From Planctomycetota bacterium (GTDB lineage Bacteria > Planctomycetota > SZUA-567 > H5-PLA8): DNA of 64,000 nucleotides. The position numbers were made by a program, and so were the translations under genes. The notes under the pieces were generated by a model. That model did no database searches. It was not told the DNA's origin and saw only the letters and a program-made list of their open reading frames with translations. Of the stretch, positions 1-7,624 are shown in pieces. The stretch covers positions 1 to 64,000 of the forward strand of contig JABTUM010000001.1 in assembly GCA_015075375.1 (NCBI GenBank), in the 5' to 3' direction. Position 1 is the stretch's first letter. Each line of letters starts with the position of its first letter.

Positions 1-219
1 GCACCCCCCCCCCCCCCCCCTTTGTGTGTTAAATGAGTGCCGTAACGGCAATGCCGCCCGCCGGACCTCTTAACAGGGTCCGGCGAGGGTTGACTTCCGA
101 GAGACAGTATCTAATGATTCAATGCGGTCACCAGGAACTCCCAACGGAGCCGACCGGGAAAATTTGCAGAAGAATCAGCAGCACCACGGATTTTCATTTT
201 TGTGGCGTTTGGTGAGTTT
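1..219. other. Left edge: poly-C run and two small hairpins, no supported gene
   Basis: Bases 4-20 are an uninterrupted C run, which looks like a contig-end or sequencing artefact. Two perfect hairpins follow: arms 38-42/46-50 (TGCCG/CGGCA, 3-nt loop) and arms 60-67/77-84 (GCCGGACC/GGTCCGGC, 9-nt loop). Neither has a T-tract. They could be the 3' end of an upstream transcript or a structured site. I see no convincing coding region. Confidence 0.4.
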
Positions 220-1185
220 ATGTCCGTATTCGCTGACGACCTACTTTGTTTGGTGAACCTCGCCGCTGCGTTGAATGCGAATCCGTTTCGTCTCGGGATG
301 CAATGGGGCGCGGCATGGGCTGCTCATTTAGACGTGGATCCGCAATTTCCTAACCCAAACCAGCGAGCAGCGCTTCCTTTGGCGCTGGACCGTTTCGAAA
401 ACACCTTCGATCACCTATTTGGCCGCAATCGGGCGCTTGTCACCCGCTGCGAGGAAATCTGCCGAGAGGCACGGGAAGCATGGCGAATAGCTTATAGCAC
501 CGCCCATTTTGACATGGACGCCGATTACTATGGACACACCCTTCCTGCATTCCACGGTAACGCAGCAAAAACTTACTTCGAACTGACCAAACTAGCCTGG
601 AATTCCGAGTGGGGGGACTATCGGCGCATGCCCGCGACCGCCCAGCTTGAGGCGCTCAGGGCGTTGACTTCCGATGCGTTAAAAAACACCGACAAGAAAC
701 AAGCCAGTTGTCTAGATCTCGGAACCATGACCGTCTACTGTTGGATGGCGTTGTACTTGGGCGCCGCAAGAGCGCACGGCGTCTTCAAGGTGTTCGAGAG
801 GAAGGACCTGGCCGCCGACTTTCTGAAAGTGCGCCTGTTCGCAAAGCGCAAACGGACCGAAGCCGACTCGATGCAGGCGGCCTTCAACGCGATCCTCAGG
901 CGCGCAGCAAAGCTACCGGAGATTGTGTGCGAAGAAGAGGCTGAGGACGAGCATGTAGGTTTTGTATCGGCAACACTATTGGCAGAAATGTTCAAGGTCC
1001 CGCCAGAGCCGTTGAGGAAACGGCTGGAGCGTTTTAGACGGAACAACGACGTGGGATGGAAGGAAGTCGAAAAGGGGGCTCCCAACGACCCTCGGTTTCT
1101 TTATGACCCGCGAGTATTAGGGCCCGAGATCCGGCGGACGTATCCGTCCGGCCAACGTCCGGCCAAGCGGAATCGCCGAAAATAA
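220..1185 (+). CDS. Hypothetical protein with basic C-terminal domain
   Basis: About 321 residues from the ATG at 220; an in-frame GTG at 202 would add six residues. I do not recognise the family. The first two thirds look helical and soluble. The last ~80 residues contain a segment (VSATLLAEMFKVPPEPLRKRL...) that reads like a winged-helix or HTH unit, followed by a very basic tail ending RPAKRNRRK, which would suit nucleic-acid binding. No signal peptide or membrane segment. It lies just upstream of a replication-type gene cluster on the same strand, so a role in that mobile or accessory module is possible but is only inference. Confidence 0.6.
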   Translation: MSVFADDLLCLVNLAAALNANPFRLGMQWGAAWAAHLDVDPQFPNPNQRAALPLALDRFENTFDHLFGRNRALVTRCEEICREAREAWRIAYSTAHFDMDADYYGHTLPAFHGNAAKTYFELTKLAWNSEWGDYRRMPATAQLEALRALTSDALKNTDKKQASCLDLGTMTVYCWMALYLGAARAHGVFKVFERKDLAADFLKVRLFAKRKRTEADSMQAAFNAILRRAAKLPEIVCEEEAEDEHVGFVSATLLAEMFKVPPEPLRKRLERFRRNNDVGWKEVEKGAPNDPRFLYDPRVLGPEIRRTYPSGQRPAKRNRRK

Positions 1186-1394
1186 ACCCATTACCCTTCT
1201 CCATATATAGCAAACCCATAAGAATCTCCCCGTCCATCGACAACACGCATTTCGGTCCCCGCATACCCTAGCGCGCGGTGGACGTATCCGACAAAGCACA
1301 CAGGCGGTCCGCGCATCGTCATCGCCCAAACGTCCACCAACGTCACCGTGGGCAACGCGGCGCGGGCCGCCTACACCTCCGAAAGGGGAACAAG

Positions 1395-2081
1395 ATGCAG
1401 GGGAACATCACGCCCGGCGAAGCTGCGCCAGGCCACGACGAGGCTGCGCCCGGTGAGCCGGTTAAGTGCAAGGAAGGGTGCACGGCGACGGGCGAGAGCG
1501 CCAACAAAGAAGGCGACACCGTTGACCTCCTCGACCTGCTGGAATCGCCGCAATCCGCAGGTCTCGAGGTAGTACGGCTGGGTGACTCCGAGACGGCCGT
1601 GATCCCGTTCACGCGCGAGGGCGCGAGGGTCAAACTGCACTACTGCGAGGAGCCCGAGATCCGCGGCTACGCACACTGTACGGATTCGGACTGCGTCCTG
1701 TGCCGCATCGGCCGCAAGGCAGAGGATCGCATGTTGCTGCCAGTGTACCTGCCGGCAGCGCGCGTGGTCAGCATCCTCGCAGTCTCTCCGTCCCTGCGTC
1801 CGTACGCGCTGCTGCCACAGCTCGCGCCGGCCCTGAAGGCCACTACGCCCACCGTCGCGTTCATCCGCCGCGATGGATCACGATACCTCGTCACAACGCG
1901 CCAACTGCACACCACCGAGGATGCAGGCGCCGACGTCATCAAGGGCTTCTTCGAGAAGCACGATGCCAAGCAGATCGAACTCGGGTCGGTATACCCGCGT
2001 TTAAGCAACGATCAGCTGGCCGCCGTCTCGGAGATCGGGCGCCTGCTGGCGCTGAAGGAGGGTATCCGTGCCGGCGGTTAG
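1395..2081 (+). CDS. Zn-finger protein, putative ssDNA-binding partner of replication module
   Basis: 228 residues from the ATG at 1395, which has a purine-rich GAAAGGGGAA just upstream; a longer reading from 1278 is low-complexity and unlikely. After an acidic/Gly-Pro N-terminal tail comes a central block with HYCEEPEIRGYAHC...CVLCRIG, a His/Cys cluster of zinc-ribbon type. It sits in a fold-like region with hydrophobic strands (LLPVYLPAARVVSILAV). This arrangement, immediately before a helicase-like gene and a family-A polymerase, resembles phage or plasmid single-strand-binding or replication accessory proteins. The next gene begins inside its 3' end (14-nt overlap), so the two are translationally coupled. 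The Zn motif is seen; the ssDNA-binding role is inferred. Confidence 0.6.
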   Translation: MQGNITPGEAAPGHDEAAPGEPVKCKEGCTATGESANKEGDTVDLLDLLESPQSAGLEVVRLGDSETAVIPFTREGARVKLHYCEEPEIRGYAHCTDSDCVLCRIGRKAEDRMLLPVYLPAARVVSILAVSPSLRPYALLPQLAPALKATTPTVAFIRRDGSRYLVTTRQLHTTEDAGADVIKGFFEKHDAKQIELGSVYPRLSNDQLAAVSEIGRLLALKEGIRAGG

Positions 2082-3870
2082 GGGCGACGTGGCGCTCGCG
2101 CAGTTCCGCGCCGAATGGACCGGTCGCCGCATCCTCGACCTAGTGAGGGACTATAGACGGCTGCTAATCACGTGGCTCGTCGGCGTCGGCAAGAGCCGTA
2201 ACATCGACGACGTGATTGAAACTGCGGTGCGGGATGGGCGCTACGACTTGGTCGTTGTGCTCCTTCCGACCCGTCGTGTGCTTAACGAGCGACGCTGGAT
2301 CAGAATCCCGCCGCCCGACGTCAGGATCGTCAACCTTCGTCCGCGACCGTCAAAGGATTGCGGGAAGGCGAGGGATCGCCGGTGGCAGTTTCATGAAGCG
2401 CAGGATCTCGGCGTATTAGGCCGTGTTGAGATATGCGGGAACTGTCCACACCGGGATAGGTGTTTCTGGCCACAACAGTACGGAAAAAGCCTGGATGGCG
2501 CGCACGTCATTTACGGAACCCAGGCACACCTAAAACGGTCACCGGCTTTTGTCGGCCAACTCAAGGCTTGGGCCGGGGCAGAGCGAGTGCTAGTGCTGTT
2601 GGATGAAGTCGGATACGTGATGCGCTCATGTGAAAAAACAATCACACGCAAACAACTCGAACTGTTCGCGGCAACACTACAGCGGGTGCCGCTCAGACTG
2701 CAGGCCAGTGCCCATCGGCGATGGTCCTACCTGACCGATCTGCTGTTGGTGGCCGGCACCACTGATCTTCGTAGCTCAGACTGGCGTTTCCCTGTATTCG
2801 ATCAAGATTGGGCGTACGCCGTCCAGCGTGAAGGGTTTGCAATCCATGCCAAGCAGTTTCGCTTCCTCGGCTACGACTTCCAACAGTTCTGCCGCTCCGC
2901 ACTTGAGTCTCGAGAAAGAACCGCCGACGGTGGCGTAAGGTTCGCCCTTCGCTCGCAGGTAGACGCCCATTTCGTGGTCTATAGCGGAACCGCCGATGCT
3001 GAGTTCACGCAGTTCCGGATGGGCCATGAATTCACGGTTCCGTTCGCGGACTACACATTCGATCATCCGGACACGCGCTGGTACAACATCGCGTCCCGGC
3101 TTGGCACAAAAGGATTCTTCCCGAAGAACTCCCCGCAGATCCTGGACTTCTACGCCCGCCTGATCGCGCAGCGCCTCAAGGAAGGCCGCAGACCGATCCT
3201 GGTCGCGAAGAAGTGCTTCGTGCCGCTCTGCGCGGCAGGTCTCAATGCCCGACTCGGCGAGCTTGGCGCTGACGACATTCGGATTATTGTCGACGATTGG
3301 GGCACGGTTGACCTTTCCGATCCTGCCTTCATTCCGCTCATTAACTTCGGCACCATCGGCACGAATCAATTCGAAAACTTCGACTGTGCGTACTGCCTGA
3401 CTGGCTATTACGTTAACGAGCCGGTCATCAACGAGATCCTACAGGACGTTGAGGCCACCGACGGTCATGTGCCGATCAAAATCGTTACGGGTGGCAGGCC
3501 CAGGCGCCGAACGGTAAAGGTGACTACGAATCGTTTCGCGCACAGTGATATCTCTAGTCTTGCCCAGAAGGCCCTGGGCCAGCAGGAGATCGACGTCGTG
3601 CTCCAGGCTGTTGGGCGGGTGCGTCCGTACACGCGCCCGCGAGAAATCGTGATGTTTCAGTGCGCTGCACACCCGACGCGCGCGTACGACGTCGAGTTCA
3701 GTAGTCTGGGCGAGGCACGTAAGTTCTTCGGTATTGCTGATCGCCGCGAAGCTCGGGCCGTTCATTCGTCTACAGCCGTGCGGGCAGCTCGAGAGTGCGG
3801 TAGTTCGCAGGCCCAGGTTGCGCGAAAACTTGGCCTAAGCCTAAGCACAGTAAAGCGTTACTGGATCTAA
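2068..3870 (+). CDS. SF2-like helicase with four-Cys cluster and C-terminal HTH
   Basis: 600 residues. Start is GTG at 2068, chosen for the strong AAGGAGGG ribosome-binding site five bases upstream. Walker A is GVGKS (residues 39-43), Walker B is LLDE (177-180), and a motif VI-like QAVGRVRP lies near residue 525. Four cysteines (C98, C123, C126, C132) fall between Walker A and Walker B, the place where XPD/DinG-type helicases hold their Fe-S cluster; a zinc site is the alternative. The last 30 residues form a helix-turn-helix (SQAQVARKLGLSLSTVKRYW), like a primase- or recombinase-type DNA-binding tail. Likely unwinds DNA for the neighbouring polymerase. Family assignment is by motif only. Confidence 0.7.
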   Translation: MPAVRGDVALAQFRAEWTGRRILDLVRDYRRLLITWLVGVGKSRNIDDVIETAVRDGRYDLVVVLLPTRRVLNERRWIRIPPPDVRIVNLRPRPSKDCGKARDRRWQFHEAQDLGVLGRVEICGNCPHRDRCFWPQQYGKSLDGAHVIYGTQAHLKRSPAFVGQLKAWAGAERVLVLLDEVGYVMRSCEKTITRKQLELFAATLQRVPLRLQASAHRRWSYLTDLLLVAGTTDLRSSDWRFPVFDQDWAYAVQREGFAIHAKQFRFLGYDFQQFCRSALESRERTADGGVRFALRSQVDAHFVVYSGTADAEFTQFRMGHEFTVPFADYTFDHPDTRWYNIASRLGTKGFFPKNSPQILDFYARLIAQRLKEGRRPILVAKKCFVPLCAAGLNARLGELGADDIRIIVDDWGTVDLSDPAFIPLINFGTIGTNQFENFDCAYCLTGYYVNEPVINEILQDVEATDGHVPIKIVTGGRPRRRTVKVTTNRFAHSDISSLAQKALGQQEIDVVLQAVGRVRPYTRPREIVMFQCAAHPTRAYDVEFSSLGEARKFFGIADRREARAVHSSTAVRAARECGSSQAQVARKLGLSLSTVKRYWI

Positions 3871-3878
3871 AGGGTGGT

Positions 3879-3918
3879 GTCACGAACCCTTTAAATATAC
3901 ATATAAAGGTCTCGTGAC
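3879..3918. promoter_or_regulatory. Long inverted repeat between helicase and polymerase genes
   Basis: Arms 3879-3893 and 3904-3918 match at 13 of 15 positions (GTCACGA..CC/.TTTA against its complement) around a 10-nt A/T loop. It ends 17 bases before the polymerase ATG and just upstream of its RBS. An operator for the module's own regulator, an attenuator, or an origin-like site are all possible. Confidence 0.55.
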
Positions 3919-3935
3919 CCGAAAGGAATCTGAAG

Positions 3936-5990
3936 ATGGAACTACTGGCTGGTTGGAAGGAGCGGATCAACGCAGCATCAGTTGCTGCGTCGGAATCCTT
4001 ACCGCTACCTCAAACACCTGCATTCTACGCAGGCGCGGTAACCTTTGTGGAGAATACCGAAGCTGCTGCCAGGATGGTCGAGTTTGCTCGGCAACGTCCG
4101 ATTTCGCACATTGGCATCGACACAGAGTTCACCTACGCCCGCCCGCCGGTGTTGCTCTCTCGCGGTACGAGGGCTTACGACCCGAGTAGCATCGCGCCGC
4201 TCATGCTGTCCGTATCCATGGCGGAGCCGCATGATGGCGGCTACCACGCGTACACCTTCGTCGTTGACCTGCGCGTCGACGGCCTTGTACCCGCTCTCCA
4301 GGAATTGATGCGGTTGCCCGTGCCGTTCGTGGGGCATTTCCTGAAAGTCGAGCTTTTTTGCCTATGGCAACTCGGAATCGCCGAGCCCAATATAACGTGG
4401 GACACCTGGGCCGGAGAACGTAGCCTGGGACTGGGCGCGACGCATCCGGGGTACAGGCTGCCCGAAAATGCGGACGGCATAGATGCGACCAGGGCAAAGG
4501 AAGAATCGGCCGAAGACGACGAGTTCTCGTTGCGGTTGACGGCGCTGTGCCGCCGCTACGGCGTCCCCTACGAGATGGCGGACGAGAAGGATCGGTTGCA
4601 GCGCTCGTTTCTCGACATGGATCGCAACGGAAAGTTCTCCGAGGCGCAGATTCAGTACGCAGCGGAGGACGCCAAAGCAGCAGCCGTCATCTACCCAAGA
4701 CAAGTCCTGCGCGCCGTATGCGCTGGTGCCAACCATCGGCTCGAATCCATCGAGATGCCTTGGGTCCGGACGAACGCGCGTATCGAGTGGAATGGTCTTC
4801 GCCTGGATGCCGACCGTGTCCGGGCAGTCAGCGAAGCGCGCGAACGCCATCTCAAGGTGCTCGAAGCACGCCTCGAGCGGGAGTACGGCATCAAGAACTT
4901 CCGGAGCCACACGCAGCTATACCGTTTTTTTGACGAATCGGGGCTGCTGGACCTCTTCCGAAAGAAAGGAACCTATTCGTTCGATCGGAAGAACCTCAAA
5001 CTCTTCCGTGAGCGTCACTCGGCGATTTCGTTGTTGTATGCCGCACGTCGCATCTACGATCTCGACAAGACCGGCATGCTGGATCTGCGCCTCGTAGGGG
5101 CCGATGGCAGGGTCCACCCCCAGCACCGACAACTCGGCGCGCACACAGGGCGGCAGACGACTACGGCGCCCAACCTGTTGGGTCTGCCAAAGGCCTTACG
5201 TCCGTTGTGTATTTGCGATCCGGGAAACGGGATTGGTGAAGTCGATCTATCCCAGATCGAAGTCGGAGTCGCCGCCGCCGTGTACGGCGATGCCGTCCTG
5301 ATCGCGATGTTCAACAGCGGCGACGTCTACTCCGAGATGGCCAAGGTGTTCTACAGGGATCTCATTCCGCCGGCGGATCTCGGCCTTCCCGTCAAGGCGT
5401 TCAAGAAGAAGTATTCGCACCTGCGCGACCGGATGAAGGTTTTCACCCTTGGCATCATGTACGGCATGACGCCGTACGGAATCGCGGCGCTCAACGGCAT
5501 CAGTGTGTTAGAAGCGCGGCAGCAATGGGCCAGGTTCCTGGGCATGTTCCCGGCCCTGAAGAGGGCCCTCCGCGAAAGCGCGGTCCTGTACGGTTACCGT
5601 GGTTATTCCGTGACGGTATCCGGGCTGCGCAGGTACCGCGCCTCCTCCGGCGCGTTGTCGAAGTGGGAAGGAAACTGGCTGGTAAACCACCCGGTACAGG
5701 GCAGCGCGGCCGACGTCTTCAAGCTGGCGGGCAATCGCCTCGACCGCCTATACCAGCAATTCGGAGCGCGGATCGTCCTGCCGTTCCACGATGCCTTCGT
5801 CTTCGAAGCGCCGCTGTGCCATCTTCATGCAGTTGCGGAACTGACTGCTGTAGAAATGAAGCACGCTGTTCAGATATACTTCCCTTGCCTAGATCCCCAG
5901 GTGGAGATCAATGTGAAGAACCCGGAGTGCTGGAATAAAGACGGCGATGCCGGCTCCGTGGATCGTTGGCTCCTAGACCCGTTGGCCTAA
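3936..5990 (+). CDS. Family A DNA polymerase with 3'-5' exonuclease domain
   Basis: 684 residues; ATG at 3936 preceded by GAAAGGA. There is no 5'-3' exonuclease domain. Exonuclease motif I is IDTEF (D62, E64). The motif II position reads GHFLKVEL, with Glu where Asp is usual. Motif III is YAAED. Polymerase motif A is EVDLSQIEVG, motif B has K...LGIMYG, and motif C is PFHDAFVFE, so the usual HDE triad is HDA. The catalytic Asp of motifs A and C are kept, so polymerase activity is expected; the odd third residue and the exo II change are typical of divergent phage or plasmid enzymes rather than chromosomal PolA. It closes the Zn-protein/helicase/polymerase module and probably replicates a mobile element. 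Confidence 0.88.
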   Translation: MELLAGWKERINAASVAASESLPLPQTPAFYAGAVTFVENTEAAARMVEFARQRPISHIGIDTEFTYARPPVLLSRGTRAYDPSSIAPLMLSVSMAEPHDGGYHAYTFVVDLRVDGLVPALQELMRLPVPFVGHFLKVELFCLWQLGIAEPNITWDTWAGERSLGLGATHPGYRLPENADGIDATRAKEESAEDDEFSLRLTALCRRYGVPYEMADEKDRLQRSFLDMDRNGKFSEAQIQYAAEDAKAAAVIYPRQVLRAVCAGANHRLESIEMPWVRTNARIEWNGLRLDADRVRAVSEARERHLKVLEARLEREYGIKNFRSHTQLYRFFDESGLLDLFRKKGTYSFDRKNLKLFRERHSAISLLYAARRIYDLDKTGMLDLRLVGADGRVHPQHRQLGAHTGRQTTTAPNLLGLPKALRPLCICDPGNGIGEVDLSQIEVGVAAAVYGDAVLIAMFNSGDVYSEMAKVFYRDLIPPADLGLPVKAFKKKYSHLRDRMKVFTLGIMYGMTPYGIAALNGISVLEARQQWARFLGMFPALKRALRESAVLYGYRGYSVTVSGLRRYRASSGALSKWEGNWLVNHPVQGSAADVFKLAGNRLDRLYQQFGARIVLPFHDAFVFEAPLCHLHAVAELTAVEMKHAVQIYFPCLDPQVEINVKNPECWNKDGDAGSVDRWLLDPLA

Positions 5991-6111
5991 GTGGGAGAGA
6001 GAGCCGGCGAACGTTTGCGGGGGCTCGGGGCTCCGGCACAACGAGCGTGTCCGAAGCCTTACGTGGTGCTCGTGCTTGCAGAAGAATCGTCCGCGCGCCG
6101 GATGAAGTAGC

Positions 6112-6389
6112 CTACGAAGGAGCAGCGTTCTTCGCCTTCTCCGCCTCCAGCCGGTCCACCGTCGACTTGACCGGCCGCGTTCGATCCACCAGTTCCAGCG
6201 ATAGATTCCTGCCGTTCACGACCAGCAAAAAGCGGCTCGCGACCGCACCGTCGCGGTTCTTCACCTTGAGCATCGCGCACGGCGCCGACTCGCGACCGTT
6301 GCCACAAATCTCGGCGTCAGCGCGAGCGTGCCGTCGCCAAAGGCCGGACCGTCCACGTCATCGGTAAGCGTGATTTCAAGCGTAGCCAT
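6112..6389 (-). pseudogene. Frameshifted small conserved-looking gene
   Basis: The minus strand has two good coding pieces in different frames. The 5' piece starts MATLEITLTDDVDGP at 6389 (an in-frame start further upstream at 6428 is possible). The 3' piece includes ICGNGRESAPCAMLKV, FLLVVNGRNLSLELVDR and EAEKAKNAAPS, ending with TAG at 6112. They join if one base is added or lost near 6290-6310, giving a ~92-residue protein. Both pieces have natural amino-acid composition and fit one compact beta-rich protein of unknown function. Either a real frameshift or an assembly indel. Confidence 0.5.
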
Positions 6390-6606
6390 GCGTGCTTCCG
6401 CGGAAGGGGGTTCAAACTTCGACGCCATTATCCCGCGAGACGCCAAGAAAATTGGGGGAATCCACGCTTCGGGTACGATTCCGAGCGGCGAGCAGGTACA
6501 AAGTGCGTGATCTCATGCTCCTTACCGGCAATAGCGCGCTTCCGATGGGACTGGTGGGCGGGTCGTGGTATACAGACTGGGGAGTGCCTGCGGCCAGGAT
6601 GCGATC

Positions 6607-7518
6607 ATGCCCAGCGTCAACTACTTACCCGACGACGTCGAAGTGGAAGTTCAGGACGGCGAGAGCCTGCTCGCCGCCTCGCGCCGGACTGGCGTGCCGC
6701 ACGCGCAAGTTTGCGGCGGAGCGGGACAATGCTCGACTTGCCGGGTGCTGGTCGAAGACGGCCTGGAACACTGTTCGACGCGCGAGGCGCGGGAAGAGAA
6801 GGTCGCCAAGCGACTGGGCTTCGGCCCCACGATCCGGCTCGCCTGCCAGACCCGCGTCACGGGCGCGGTCCGCGTGCGGCGGCTGGTGGTGGACGAGCGC
6901 GATAAGGCGCTGGCCAACCTGCTTCAGCCGGAACGCGCCATTGCATCTATCGGCGTGCAGCGCGACCTCGCGGTGCTCTTCAGCGACATCCGGGATTTCA
7001 CGACGCTGTCGGAGGGGCTCACGCCGTACGACGTGATCCACCTGCTCAACCGATTTTTCGAGCGCGTCGAGGAACTCGTGGCGCGGCACGGAGGAACCGT
7101 GAATAACCTGATGGGCGACGGGTTCATGGCGCTCTTCGGCTTCAAAGATTCGCAGCAGGCGTGCGCGCGGGCGGTGCGCTGCGGGCTCGACCTGGTCGCG
7201 GCGGCGGAGGACCTGTCGCCTTACGCCGTACGGCTCTCCGGGAAGGCGCTGCGGATCGGGGTGGGCATCCACTACGGGCCGGTGGTCCTCGGCGCGCTTG
7301 GCCCGCGCTCCCATACGCGCCTCGCGGCGATCGGCGACACGGTGAACATGGCCAGTCGCGTTGAGTCCCAAACCAAGGCCTCCGGCGCGAAGTTGCTGGT
7401 CTCGGCGACCTGCCGCGAACGGATCGCGGAGGGGCTGGCGCTGGGCCGCGAACTGCGAGTGGAGCTGAAAGGCAAGGCCGGCACGCACACGCTCTACGAG
7501 GTGCTGGGGCTGGCGTAG
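6607..7518 (+). CDS. Ferredoxin-domain class III adenylate/guanylate cyclase
   Basis: 303 residues from the ATG at 6607. Residues 1-~95 are a plant-type 2Fe-2S ferredoxin domain with the spacing C-x5-C-x2-C (CGGAGQCSTC) and a fourth Cys in LACQTRV. The rest is a class III nucleotide cyclase: metal-binding Asp in LFSDIRDFTTLSE, the second in NLMGDGFMALFG, and the catalytic Asn/Arg in AIGDTVNMASRVES. All catalytic residues are present. The domain pair is known in bacteria and suggests cyclic-nucleotide synthesis under redox or electron-transfer control. Cytosolic. ATP versus GTP preference cannot be read with confidence. It stands alone, convergent with the restriction operon. Confidence 0.9.
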   Translation: MPSVNYLPDDVEVEVQDGESLLAASRRTGVPHAQVCGGAGQCSTCRVLVEDGLEHCSTREAREEKVAKRLGFGPTIRLACQTRVTGAVRVRRLVVDERDKALANLLQPERAIASIGVQRDLAVLFSDIRDFTTLSEGLTPYDVIHLLNRFFERVEELVARHGGTVNNLMGDGFMALFGFKDSQQACARAVRCGLDLVAAAEDLSPYAVRLSGKALRIGVGIHYGPVVLGALGPRSHTRLAAIGDTVNMASRVESQTKASGAKLLVSATCRERIAEGLALGRELRVELKGKAGTHTLYEVLGLA

Positions 7519-7624
7519 TCATGCGCCGACATGTGCTTATCTAGATGTGCGCCGCCGCACCAAGGGCGTGGCCCTGGCCAAAGTATATTAACGCAAATCA
7601 ACAAACGATTATCCGAGAACCGGC

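Noticed and set aside
33..215. 60-codon frame at the left edge
   Set aside because: Overlaps hairpins, no RBS, unnatural composition, next to a poly-C artefact.
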